Source of the DNA: an uncultured Subdoligranulum sp.
GTDB taxonomy: Bacteria; Bacillota; Clostridia; Oscillospirales; Ruminococcaceae
DNA: 64,000 nt
NCBI GenBank assembly: GCA_904374465.1
Contig: CAJFFY010000003.1
Coordinates: 1 to 64,000 of the forward strand
Direction of reading: 5' to 3'
Part shown: piece by piece, positions 40,799 to 49,042 of the stretch
Position numbering within the stretch: the stretch's first letter is position 1
Layout: each line of letters opens with the position of its first letter
Position numbers and translations under genes: made by a program
The notes under the pieces: generated by a model
Databases searched by the model: none
Told to the model about the DNA's origin: nothing
What the model saw: only the letters and a program-made list of their open reading frames with translations

Positions 40799-42121
40799 AT
40801 GCGAATGTACGATATCATTGCCAAAAAGCGGGACGGCGGCACGCTGAACCGCGAAGAACTGGCCTTTGCCGTCAACGGGTATGTAGCCGGGGAGGTGCCG
40901 GATTACCAGATGTCAGCCCTGCTGATGGCCATCTACCTGCGCGGTATGACCGATGAAGAGACCGCAGTGCTGACCGATGTGATGGCCCATTCCGGGGATA
41001 TGGTGGACCTGTCCGCCATTGCGGGTGTGAAGGCGGACAAGCATTCCACCGGCGGTGTGGGCGATAAAACCACTCTGGTCATTGCGCCTATTGTGGCGGC
41101 CTGCGGCGTCAAGATTGCCAAGATGAGCGGCCGCGGTCTGGGCCATACCGGCGGCACCATCGACAAGATGGAAGCGGTCCCCGGCACCCGTACCAGCCTG
41201 ACCCAGGAGGAGTTTTTCAAACAGGTCAACGAGATCGGCATTTCGGTCATTGGCCAGAGCGGCCAGATTGCTGTGGCAGACAAAAAAATGTATGCACTGC
41301 GCGACGTGACGGCCACGGTGGGGTGCATTCCGCTGATCGCCTCCTCCATTATGAGCAAAAAGCTCGCCGCCGGGTCGGACGCCATCCTGCTGGATGTGAC
41401 CATGGGGGATGGCGCTTTCATGAAGGACTTGGACAGCGCCATCGAGCTGGCCCGCCAGATGGTGGCCATCGGTACGGCGCACGGCCGCAAAGTGGCGGCG
41501 CTCATCACCGATATGGATAAGCCTTTGGGCCAGAATATCGGCAACTCATTGGAAGTGGCCGAGAGCATGGCGGTGCTGCAAGGCAAAGGCCCGGCCGATC
41601 TGACGGAAGTGTGCCTGCAGCTGGCCACCAACATGCTGATTCTGGCCGGCAAAGGGGATGCGGCGGCCTGCCGCGCTATGGCGGAGCAGGTCATTGCCGA
41701 CGGTAGTGCCTTTGAAAAATGCTGTCAGATGTTTGCCGCCCAGGGCGGGGACATTTCGGTTCTGCGGGATCCCGCACGCTTCCGCAAGGCCAAGTACAGC
41801 TTTGAGCTGACGGCGCAGGCGGAAGGGTACATCTATAAAAACGATGTGGAGAAAATCGGCAATGCCAGTGTTCTGCTGGGGGCCGGACGCATCAAAAAAG
41901 AGGATGCCATTGACTTTGCCGCCGGCATTACCATGCACAAAAAGCTGGGCGACTATGTCAAGGCGGGCGAGAGCATCTGCACCTTCTATGCGGACGAGGA
42001 AAGCCTGTTCCCCGCGGCGGAAGAAATGTACCGCGGCGGACTGGTCATCCGGGCCGAAAAACCGGCGCTGCCGCCGCTGATTTATGCCCGCGTCACCACG
42101 GATGGCGTGGAACGTTTCTGA
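40799..42121 (+). CDS. pdp: Pyrimidine-nucleoside phosphorylase
   Basis: 440 residues from the ATG at 40799 (AAAGGAG upstream). MRMYDIIAKKRDGGTLNREE, ADKHSTGGVGDKTTLVIAPI for phosphate binding and KMSGRGLGHTGGTIDKMEA are characteristic of the thymidine/pyrimidine phosphorylase family. The C-terminal domain carries AGRIKKEDAIDFAAGI. It splits uridine, deoxyuridine and thymidine to base and (deoxy)ribose 1-phosphate. It completes the salvage island downstream of the importer and complements deoD and cdd. Confidence 0.95.
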   Translation: MRMYDIIAKKRDGGTLNREELAFAVNGYVAGEVPDYQMSALLMAIYLRGMTDEETAVLTDVMAHSGDMVDLSAIAGVKADKHSTGGVGDKTTLVIAPIVAACGVKIAKMSGRGLGHTGGTIDKMEAVPGTRTSLTQEEFFKQVNEIGISVIGQSGQIAVADKKMYALRDVTATVGCIPLIASSIMSKKLAAGSDAILLDVTMGDGAFMKDLDSAIELARQMVAIGTAHGRKVAALITDMDKPLGQNIGNSLEVAESMAVLQGKGPADLTEVCLQLATNMLILAGKGDAAACRAMAEQVIADGSAFEKCCQMFAAQGGDISVLRDPARFRKAKYSFELTAQAEGYIYKNDVEKIGNASVLLGAGRIKKEDAIDFAAGITMHKKLGDYVKAGESICTFYADEESLFPAAEEMYRGGLVIRAEKPALPPLIYARVTTDGVERF

Positions 42122-42143
42122 AAAAAGGCTCACATAAACAGAA

Positions 42144-42184
42144 AACCCGTCGCTGCGGAATTTCCGCGGCGGCGGGTTCTTTTT
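42144..42184. terminator. Bidirectional terminator after the pyrimidine phosphorylase gene
   Basis: AACCCGTCGC(T)GCGGAA paired with TTCCGCGGCGGCGGGTT, then CTTTTT on the plus strand and TTTTC on the minus strand. It also ends the leftward ABC transporter operon. Confidence 0.85.
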
Positions 42185-42578
42185 AGCCTTTTTTACAATG
42201 CTGCAGCCAAAAGACCTTCCATTTTCCGTAGCCGTTGGGCTTGTCGGAAGCAAACTCTTCGGTCATGACGTACCGCTTGCGCAGCCCGTCAAACTGTAAA
42301 GCCGTGCCCGCTTCCTGCACATCGGTCAGGACGCGGGGCAGGGCACTGCGCTGGCTTTCGAATTCCGGCTCCTTGTCCCACAAAATCTTGCCCTGTGCAT
42401 CGAAGCCGTGGGCCCAGACGCTGAATACCAGACAGGCCGCTTCGCCGTAACAGTAGCGCTCAAAGCGGATGCGTCCGTCCAGATAGAACAGAAGGCAATC
42501 CCGAAAATGGGTTTCCATCTCTTTCTCATAGCGGCGGCCGCAAAGGGCGCCGGCAAAATCAGTACTTTTGGCAGTCAT
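42183..42578 (-). CDS. Hypothetical protein
   Basis: 131 residues with GGGAGGA before the ATG. No membrane segment or signal peptide. It is rich in aromatic and charged residues (RDCLLFYLDGRIRFERYCYG, VWAHGFDAQGKILWDKEPE). I do not recognise a family. It lies 64 bases downstream of the second permease gene in the same direction and ends at a terminator, so it may be the last gene of the transporter operon. Base composition matches its neighbours. Confidence 0.6.
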   Translation of the reverse strand: MTAKSTDFAGALCGRRYEKEMETHFRDCLLFYLDGRIRFERYCYGEAACLVFSVWAHGFDAQGKILWDKEPEFESQRSALPRVLTDVQEAGTALQFDGLRKRYVMTEEFASDKPNGYGKWKVFWLQHCKKG

Positions 42579-42642
42579 GGCGAAATCCTCCCGGTAGGTC
42601 TTAGTGGTATTATACCGCCTGGAACCGGGTTTGGCAACGGTA

Positions 42643-43377
42643 TCAGCTGCGCACGTCCCGCCGGTTCAACAGCCAGGCGGCCAGCAAAAACAATAGGCAG
42701 AGCCAGAATGCGCAGGAAAGCAGGAAGGGCAGCAGATTGCCGGCCAGCATATCCTCGCTGCGGTTGGAATTCATGCCGTATTGCATCAGGGAATAGGGCC
42801 AGTACAGGCCGGCTCCCTTGCTGGAAGATACAATGCCCACAATGCCGCCAAACAAAGCGATGAAGACGGGTACGGCGAAACTGCGGATCAGCATGGAAAA
42901 CACCAGCTGCAAAGCCACCACACTCAGCCCGCCCAGGACGCCACGCATAAGGAAGAAGAAGGTTTCGGCCGGCGGCCAGCCCGGCAGGGTCGCAAACACT
43001 TTGCCGCAAAAACAGTAGAGAAAAAAGATGAAACACTGAGTCAGCAGGACCAGTTTGACCACCACCACAAATTTGGCGAAAAACAACGCAAAAGGACGCA
43101 CCGGCGCAGACAGAATCAGATTCCAGTTGTGGCCCATATGTTCCAGCCGCCACAGATAAGAGGCGTAGATGGCCACCATGGCCGGGAAGAAGAACAGGGA
43201 GTAAAACAGGGTGTGCTGGGTCCAAAGGGCGTACCAGCTGACACCCAGCAGGTCCAGATTGCCCAGGTAGTTGATGGTCTCGTAGGCGGCCGAGATGGTC
43301 GGCAGCAGAAAAAACAGGATCCAGATGGGGGAGGCGTGCAGTTTGCGATTTTCCGCCCGAATACAGCGCAGCAACAT
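42643..43377 (-). CDS. ABC-2 permease, LanG/CprC-like
   Basis: 244 residues, about six hydrophobic segments (IWILFFLLPTISAAY, TLFYSLFFFPAMVAIYASY, LVLLTQCFIFFLYCF, VALQLVFSMLI and a C-terminal LLSCAFWLCLLFLLAAWLL). LEHMGHNWNLILSAPVRPF is typical of lantibiotic-immunity ABC permeases. AGGAGG precedes the start, 3 bases after the previous gene. Forms the transport channel with the neighbouring permease. Confidence 0.85.
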   Translation of the reverse strand: MLLRCIRAENRKLHASPIWILFFLLPTISAAYETINYLGNLDLLGVSWYALWTQHTLFYSLFFFPAMVAIYASYLWRLEHMGHNWNLILSAPVRPFALFFAKFVVVVKLVLLTQCFIFFLYCFCGKVFATLPGWPPAETFFFLMRGVLGGLSVVALQLVFSMLIRSFAVPVFIALFGGIVGIVSSSKGAGLYWPYSLMQYGMNSNRSEDMLAGNLLPFLLSCAFWLCLLFLLAAWLLNRRDVRS

Positions 43378-43380
43378 GGC

Positions 43381-44133
43381 TTATACCTCCTTTTGACGAA
43401 TGGCGTGCCAGGTAAAGGCGAAAAGGAAGACCGCCAGCACGCCGGACCAAACCAACAACGGCAGGTTGAAGGCCCGGATGCCATACACCACCACCCGGGT
43501 ATCCGGATCCCAGCTGGCCAGAATATAGCTGCCCAAGGGGATGAAATAGCCCCAGGGCACAAAGTAGCTGACAATGGGGGGCAGAAACGCAGAAAAAAGT
43601 CCCACCAGAGCCCCCGCAATGCCGGTACAGAGGGCCGGCAGCGGATTGGCCAGCAGAATGGTCAGCAGCATCTCCGAGAAAAACAGCATCAGCGCCACAA
43701 TACCGGTACAGGCGGCCAGATACAGCAACTGTACGGCGGGCGGAAAATCCCGATACCCATTGTACCGCCCCAGGAGCAGGACAACCAGCAATTCCAGGAC
43801 CACAATCAGCAAGACTTCCCCGGTACCCAGCATTGCCTTGGCCACAAACAGATGACGGCGACTTTGCAGGGTGTACAGCAGTTTCAGGGTGTTGCCCTTG
43901 ACTTCCACATCCCACAGCCGGCTGGCCAGCATGGCCATGCCCACCGGCATCAGCACGGCATTCATGATGGGCAGGGTGTAGAACAGTGCATGGAAGCCGT
44001 GCTCCAGACTTTTGGCACCGTCGGGGGCGGAATAGCCGCTCCAGAGCAGCACGGCCGTGGGAAGCAGCAGGCAGACCAGCAGGTCGTGCCGGTGCCGGGC
44101 TTTCTGCCATTCAGCGTGCAGACTGCGCAGCAT
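43381..44133 (-). CDS. ABC-2 permease, LanE/CprB-like
   Basis: 250 residues with about six membrane segments; MLRSLHAEWQKARHRHDLLV at the N-terminus and LWDVEVKGNTLKLLYTLQSR are typical of LanE/LanG permeases. The start overlaps the ATPase gene by 23 bases, with AAGGAGGTGG upstream. Together with the other permease and the ATPase it resembles the C. difficile CprABC and LanFEG transporters, which remove antimicrobial peptides from the membrane. Confidence 0.85.
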   Translation of the reverse strand: MLRSLHAEWQKARHRHDLLVCLLLPTAVLLWSGYSAPDGAKSLEHGFHALFYTLPIMNAVLMPVGMAMLASRLWDVEVKGNTLKLLYTLQSRRHLFVAKAMLGTGEVLLIVVLELLVVLLLGRYNGYRDFPPAVQLLYLAACTGIVALMLFFSEMLLTILLANPLPALCTGIAGALVGLFSAFLPPIVSYFVPWGYFIPLGSYILASWDPDTRVVVYGIRAFNLPLLVWSGVLAVFLFAFTWHAIRQKEV

Positions 44134-45049
44134 TCAAATCCACCTCCTTGCGGTCTGTCAGGCTCAGGAAAATCTCTTCCAGGGACTTGGTGTGACGGTT
44201 CAGTTCCACCACGCCGGCACCGCCATCCGCCAGGGCTTGCACCAGACCGGCCAACGGTTCATCCCGCAGCGGGGGAAGGGTCAGTACGTCCTCCTTCTGC
44301 CGGACAGAGATGCCGTTGGCCTGCAGGATGGCCAATCCCTTTTGAGGATGCAGCAGACGGATGCTCAGGTCTCCACGGCTGTGTCGTTGCAGTTCGTGCA
44401 GAGGCCCCTCAAACAGCATCCGCCCGTGATGAATAATGCCCACCTGTTCCACCATCTGCTCCATCTCGCCCAGAAGATGGCTGGAGATCAGTACGGTGGC
44501 GCCGGTAGCGGCGGGCATATCGGCAATAAGAGCCCGCATCTCCTGGATGCCGGCCGGGTCCAGGCCGTTGGTGGGCTCATCCAGAATCAGCAGCTTGGGG
44601 CTGCCCAGCAGTGCCATGGCAATGCCCAGACGCTGTTTCATACCCAGGGAAAACTGTCCCACCTTGCGGTCTCGATCCTGGGTCAGGTGTACAATCTCCA
44701 GTACCCGGGCAATGTCCCGGTGGGATATTCCTTTCAGGTCGGCGACAATCTGAAGATTCTCCCGTGCGGTCAGATGCAGATAACCGGAAGGGGATTCGAT
44801 CAGGCTGCCGGTCTGACGCAGCAGGGTCAGACGGTTGTGGGGCGTCAGTTCCTTCCCCAGCAGAAAGACCTGCCCGGCGGAAGGATGGATCAGTCCCAAT
44901 AGCATTTTCATGGTGGTGCTTTTTCCGGCGCCGTTGGGGCCGATAAAGCCATAGACGCAGCCCTTGGGGACCTGCAATGCCACATGGTCCACGGCCAGCT
45001 GTTTGCCGTAGGTCTTGCACAGCCCCTTGGTTTCAATCACGGTTTGCAT
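44111..45049 (-). CDS. Lantibiotic/AMP-resistance ABC transporter ATPase, LanF/CprA-like
   Basis: 312 residues from the ATG at 45049 (AAAGGAGCG upstream). VIETKGLCKTYGKQLAVDHV, YGFIGPNGAGKSTTMKMLLG (Walker A), FSLGMKQRLGIAMALLG (signature), LLILDEPTNGLDPAGI (Walker B). SLIESPSGYLHLTARENL is characteristic of the lantibiotic-protection ATPases. First gene of the operon, divergent from a two-component system across a 157-base region with phased repeats. Substrate peptide unknown. Confidence 0.9.
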   Translation of the reverse strand: MQTVIETKGLCKTYGKQLAVDHVALQVPKGCVYGFIGPNGAGKSTTMKMLLGLIHPSAGQVFLLGKELTPHNRLTLLRQTGSLIESPSGYLHLTARENLQIVADLKGISHRDIARVLEIVHLTQDRDRKVGQFSLGMKQRLGIAMALLGSPKLLILDEPTNGLDPAGIQEMRALIADMPAATGATVLISSHLLGEMEQMVEQVGIIHHGRMLFEGPLHELQRHSRGDLSIRLLHPQKGLAILQANGISVRQKEDVLTLPPLRDEPLAGLVQALADGGAGVVELNRHTKSLEEIFLSLTDRKEVDLNAAQSAR

Positions 45050-45106
45050 AGGGTTCGCTCCTTTTGTGTGTTCGGTTTTCGTACACCCGTATCCTACACC
45101 CTTCAG

Positions 45107-45146
45107 CTTAAAGGAACTGAAAGATGAGCTTAAATTTACCTTAAGA
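45107..45146. promoter_or_regulatory. Phased direct repeats, candidate response-regulator site
   Basis: CTTAAAG at 45107, CTTAAAT at 45129 and CTTAAGA at 45140. The starts are 22 and 11 bases apart, so all lie on one helix face, as in sites for OmpR-family regulators. They lie upstream of a plausible leftward -10 (TAGGAT, minus strand) of the ABC operon, and before the TATAAT at 45184-45189 of the regulator gene. Confidence 0.5.
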
Positions 45147-45206
45147 TTGGTCAACCCCCGTAGTCGCTCTTGCCAGAATCAGGTATAATGAAAGCGAGGT
45201 GAAATC

Positions 45207-45927
45207 ATGCAGACCATTTACGATGCCAGACTGTTGCTGGTGGATGATACCCCGGAATTGCTGGACCTTTTGTGCGAACATCTGCGCGCGGCGGGATACC
45301 GGTCCATTGCCACGGCGGACAGTTGTGCGGCGGCCCGGCGCGTGTTTGCACAGACAAGCCCGGAACTGATGATTCTGGACATCAACCTGCCGGATGGGGA
45401 CGGCTTTGCATTGTTCCGGCAATTGCGCGCCCAAGGGGATGTGCCGGCCCTGTTTTTGTCGGCTCGGGACGCGGATGCCGACCGACTGTTCGGTCTGGGA
45501 CTGGGAGCGGACGACTACCTCACCAAACCTTTTTTGATGCAGGAGCTTCTTCTGCGGGTACAACATATTCTGCAGCGCGCTTACCGGGACGGAATTGCAG
45601 CGGGGGGCAGCCGGACACCTGCAGCTGGGACTGCGCACGGTGGAACTGGCCGACGCACTGGTCCGTATGCCGGACGGGACCACCGTACCGCTGACCGCCA
45701 CCGAGCGGGCACTGCTGCAAAAACTGGCCGAGAACCGCGGTCATATCCTGACCTATGACGCGCTGTATGAAGCGGTCTGGGGCCAGGACTATTACGGTTG
45801 CGAAAACAGCCTGAACGTGCACATTCGTCATCTGCGGGAAAAAATCGAGGACAACGCCAGCAAACCGCAGTGGCTGGTGACGGTGCGCGGCATCGGGTAT
45901 AGGCTGATGGGGGAGGCGTCCCGATGA
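45207..45927 (+). pseudogene. OmpR-family response regulator (CprR-like), interrupted by a one-base frameshift
   Basis: The receiver domain is read from the ATG at 45207 (GAGGTG upstream): LLLVDDTPELLDLL with acidic residues D13/D14, the phosphoacceptor D58 in MILDINLPDGDG, and GADDYLTKPF. At the run of six G at 45602-45607 the frame changes. The winged-helix output domain (VPLTATERALLQKLAENRGH, NSLNVHIRHLREKIEDN, LVTVRGIGYRLM) lies in the next frame up to 45927. With five G the gene encodes a normal 239-residue protein. As written, translation leaves the domain and ends at 45758 after a nonsense tail. Both halves are otherwise intact. The cause may be a recent mutation, slippage-based switching or a sequencing error. 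Coupled to the kinase by an ATGA overlap. Confidence 0.85.
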
Positions 45928-47291
45928 AAACCTTTGTAAGGCTGATTCGCCGGTACGTGCTGGCGGCAGTGGGAATTTCCCTTCTGTTGGTGGCGCTGGC
46001 CCTGGCAGCGTTTGTTTGGATCGGGGTGCGTTTCGGGCTGCAGTGGCAGGAGCAATTCTCTTTTTCCTACAGCGAAATCGCCGATCATCTGCAACGGACG
46101 GGGGAAGGGGACTTTTCCTTCGATGAAAAGGATGCTGACGCCTGGTTGAAGGGGTACGCCTGGGCCATGGTGCTGGATGACGATGGCCAGGTGGTCTGGC
46201 AATACCAGCTGCCGGAAGCGCTGAACCATCCCTATACCGCTTCGGAAATTGCCGTTTTCTCCCGTTGGTATCTGCAGGATTACCCGGTGTTCTGTCAGGT
46301 GCGGGACTATGGGCTGCTGGTGCTCGGTATGCCGCAGAACAGCATCTGGAAATACAATTTCTGGACCTATCCCCAGCTGATCGAATGGATTTTTTATCGT
46401 GGCGGCACCCTGATACTGGGAATTCTGCTGATGATCCTGGTGCTGTGTATGGTGTTCAGCTGGCGGGGCACCCGCTCCCTGCGTACGGTATCCGACGGTA
46501 TGGATGCGTTGGCGGAAGGACGGACCGTAAAGCTTTCTACCCGCGGATTTGCCGGGGAACTGGCGGAAAAGCTGAACCGGACCAGCGAGCAGATCCGGTA
46601 TCGGAATGAAATCATTGCCCGGCGGGACACGGCGCGTACCAACTGGATTGCTGGGGTCAGCCATGACATCCGAACTCCTCTTTCCCTGATTCTCGGATGG
46701 TCGGAGCAGCTTCACCGGGATGCTTCGCTGCCGGAACCCGTGCGCAAAAAGGCCGCGGGCATCCAGACCCAGAGTGAGAGAATCCGCTCCCTGATTGAGG
46801 ATCTGAATCTGACCAGCAAATTGCAGTACGGCGCGCAGCCGTTGCGCCGCACACCGGTGCATGGCGGGCCGTTGCTGCGCAAGCTGGTGGCGGATTTCTG
46901 CAACGGACCGCTGGCGGCGGGGTGCGAGGTGACGCTGGCGATGGACCCGGAGGCGGAGGGAGCTTCATTGCTGGTGGATGAAGCCTTGCTGGGGCGTGCG
47001 CTGGACAACCTTTTGGGCAACAGCGTGCGGCACAATGCCGGACCGGTGCACTGCGGGGTGACGGCTACGAGGAAGTCGCGGATGCTGTGCATTACTGTCA
47101 CCGATGATGGGGTTGGCTTTCCCCCTGGGGTGCTGACGGCGCTGCAAAAGGGGGAACAGGGCGACAATACCCCACATATTCTGGGACTGCATGTGGTGGA
47201 GCAGATCGTGCAGGCCCATGGCGGCAGCGTAACCTTTTGCCAGAATGAACCCGCGGGCAGTAAGGTGATTCTGAAGTTGCCCACACAATAA
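45924..47291 (+). CDS. Sensor histidine kinase, CprK-like
   Basis: 455 residues. Two membrane helices (about 11-34 and 158-178) enclose an extracytoplasmic domain of about 120 residues. A HAMP-like linker (RTVSDGMDALAEGRTVKLST) leads to HisKA with GVSHDIRTPLSLILG (His near residue 247). A HATPase domain with LDNLLGNSVRHN (N box) and VTDDGVGFP (G1) follows. The start overlaps the regulator stop. It should sense a membrane-active peptide or its damage and control the divergent ABC operon, by analogy with CprK. The kinase is intact although its regulator is frameshifted. Confidence 0.9.
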   Translation: MKTFVRLIRRYVLAAVGISLLLVALALAAFVWIGVRFGLQWQEQFSFSYSEIADHLQRTGEGDFSFDEKDADAWLKGYAWAMVLDDDGQVVWQYQLPEALNHPYTASEIAVFSRWYLQDYPVFCQVRDYGLLVLGMPQNSIWKYNFWTYPQLIEWIFYRGGTLILGILLMILVLCMVFSWRGTRSLRTVSDGMDALAEGRTVKLSTRGFAGELAEKLNRTSEQIRYRNEIIARRDTARTNWIAGVSHDIRTPLSLILGWSEQLHRDASLPEPVRKKAAGIQTQSERIRSLIEDLNLTSKLQYGAQPLRRTPVHGGPLLRKLVADFCNGPLAAGCEVTLAMDPEAEGASLLVDEALLGRALDNLLGNSVRHNAGPVHCGVTATRKSRMLCITVTDDGVGFPPGVLTALQKGEQGDNTPHILGLHVVEQIVQAHGGSVTFCQNEPAGSKVILKLPTQ

Positions 47292-47296
47292 AAAAC

Positions 47297-47322
47297 CGGA
47301 CTGCGGAAGCAGTCCGATTTTT
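47297..47322 (+). terminator. Terminator of the two-component operon
   Basis: CGGACTGC, GGAA loop, GCAGTCCG, followed by ATTTTT. Confidence 0.88.
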
Positions 47323-47351
47323 GGTTTGTAGAAAAGAAAGGTTTCGGAAGT

Positions 47352-48041
47352 TTAGCAACCGTTGTTTTCCAGCATGCGGGCGAGCAACGGCATCAGGACC
47401 TGTGTGTTCTGCTGGAATTGCGGATAAAACTCGTCCCCCAGATCATAGTCCAGATACAGGGCGCGCTCGATACGGCGCACGGCGGCGGCAAAATGGGGGT
47501 GGTCCGGGCCACCTATTGCTTGCAGCTGCCGGGAAATCCCGGTGCACACCACGGCCCAGCGGGCGTCGATGCCAGCCCGCTCGGGGATGGCACTGTCTTC
47601 CAGATAATCCCGCAGCGTTCTCCCTTCGGGGCAGGCGCCGCACAGGGGCAGCTGGGCGCGGTATTCCGTCTGCGCCGTTACCGGATCGATGCTTTGCCCC
47701 AGGGGATACAAAGCGCAGGCCAGGGGCCGTGCTTCGTGAATGGCACAGGCGTTCCCCTCAAAAAAACGACAGTTGCCGGTTTTGGGATCGGGGGTCAGAC
47801 GAAGCGCCGGCAGGCAACTCTGCGGGGCCACATAGCTTTTGCAGAAAGCATGGGCGACGATGCGCGGCGAGAGGCGCAGCCTGCGGGCAATGCGGTAGAG
47901 ATCGTAACCGGAGAGAACCAGGTCCCGCCGCTGACGGCAGCAATCCCCGCAGCCGACGCAGACAAAGGGAAAAGGCTCCTCCATGGCCAGGACAGGTCCC
48001 AGTGCCCAGTTCTCGCTGCTCCGTCCCGGTTCCACCATCAC
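47352..48041 (-). CDS. YkgJ-family cysteine cluster protein
   Basis: 229 residues from a GTG at 48041 overlapping the stop of the dehydrogenase gene; the adjacent ATG is equally possible. CVGCGDCCRQ near residue 29, then NCRFFEGNACAIHEARPLAC and LCGACPEG are the cysteine groups of the YkgJ/CxxCxxCC family (PF03692), which probably bind zinc or an Fe-S cluster. Biochemical role unknown. Translationally linked to the dehydrogenase gene. Confidence 0.88.
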   Translation of the reverse strand: MMVEPGRSSENWALGPVLAMEEPFPFVCVGCGDCCRQRRDLVLSGYDLYRIARRLRLSPRIVAHAFCKSYVAPQSCLPALRLTPDPKTGNCRFFEGNACAIHEARPLACALYPLGQSIDPVTAQTEYRAQLPLCGACPEGRTLRDYLEDSAIPERAGIDARWAVVCTGISRQLQAIGGPDHPHFAAAVRRIERALYLDYDLGDEFYPQFQQNTQVLMPLLARMLENNGC

Positions 48042-49024
48042 AGGCGGACCTCGCAGGGGTTCGGACGTCCGGCGGCAAAATCGGCCACCGCTTCAAAGGC
48101 GCTTTGTACCATGCTGGCCACGTTGACGTCGGTGTAGAAGGCGGTGTGCGGGCTGATGATCACGTTGGGATAGCTGCGCAGCAGGTTCAGTTCCCGGTTG
48201 GGCAGGGCTTCTCCACAGCGGTTATAGTAGCAGATGCCGTTCTCGTCCTCCACCACGTCCAGACCGGCACCGCCCAGTTTGCCGCTTTCCAGTCCCTGCA
48301 GCAGCGCATCGGGATCAATCAGTGTGCCGCGGGCGGTATTGATCAGCAGCACGCCATCCTTCATCTTGGCGATGGCGTCCGCGTCGATCAGATGGTGGTT
48401 TTCTGCGGTGGCATTCAGATGCAGCGTAATCACATCACTACGGGCGTACAATTCTTCCAGGGAAACGTAGTCGGCATAGGCGCGCACCGCGTCGGACGGG
48501 TACAGATCATACGCCAGAATCTTGCACCCGAACCCGGACAGATGACGGATCACGGTGCTGCCGATCTTGCCGGTGCCGATCACGCCCACCGTGCAGCCGG
48601 ACAGGTCATGGCCCATCTTGCCGGGCAGCGAATAGTCCTGGGCCGCTGCGCGCAGCATGATCTGATTCATCTTGCGGGTGGCCATCAGCATCAGCATGAT
48701 GGTGTAGTTGGCGACTCCCTCCGGCGGGTAGTGGCTGTGGCTGACCCGCATGCCCAGCCGCTTGGCGGTGTCCAGGGGAATGTGGTCATATCCGATGCTG
48801 CGGCAGGGCAGGTATTTGACCCCCATTTTGGCAAAAGCCTCCAGGTATTCGGGGCGGATCTCACAGGGGTTGGTGCTCACGGCGTCACAGCCCTCGGCCA
48901 GTTGCAGATTGTCGGGGTTGGGGACTTCGGCAGTCCATTGGTAGTCGATGCCGTACCTTTCCCGGTTGGGTTCACAGTACTGCAGCTCATCAAAAGGGCG
49001 CAGTGCATAAAACAGGATCTTCAT
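48038..49024 (-). CDS. D-2-hydroxyacid dehydrogenase (D-lactate dehydrogenase-like)
   Basis: 328 residues. NAD-binding GVIGTGKIGSTVIRHL and the catalytic triad of the family: Arg in INTARGTLID, Glu in VVEDENGI and His in ISPHTAFYT. RSIGYDHIPLDTAKRLGM and LPNRELNLLRSYPNVI are close to D-lactate dehydrogenases and VanH. It should reduce pyruvate or a similar 2-oxoacid with NADH, a fermentation step in an anaerobe. No vanA or vanX is nearby, so a resistance role is not supported. The next gene upstream on the same strand is an esterase. Confidence 0.88.
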   Translation of the reverse strand: MKILFYALRPFDELQYCEPNRERYGIDYQWTAEVPNPDNLQLAEGCDAVSTNPCEIRPEYLEAFAKMGVKYLPCRSIGYDHIPLDTAKRLGMRVSHSHYPPEGVANYTIMLMLMATRKMNQIMLRAAAQDYSLPGKMGHDLSGCTVGVIGTGKIGSTVIRHLSGFGCKILAYDLYPSDAVRAYADYVSLEELYARSDVITLHLNATAENHHLIDADAIAKMKDGVLLINTARGTLIDPDALLQGLESGKLGGAGLDVVEDENGICYYNRCGEALPNRELNLLRSYPNVIISPHTAFYTDVNVASMVQSAFEAVADFAAGRPNPCEVRL

Positions 49025-49042
49025 GCAAAGTCATCTCCTTGT

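Noticed and set aside
48038..49024. VanH of a vancomycin-resistance cluster
   Set aside because: No ligase or dipeptidase gene is adjacent; the neighbours are an esterase and a YkgJ-like gene, so an ordinary D-lactate-type dehydrogenase is more likely.
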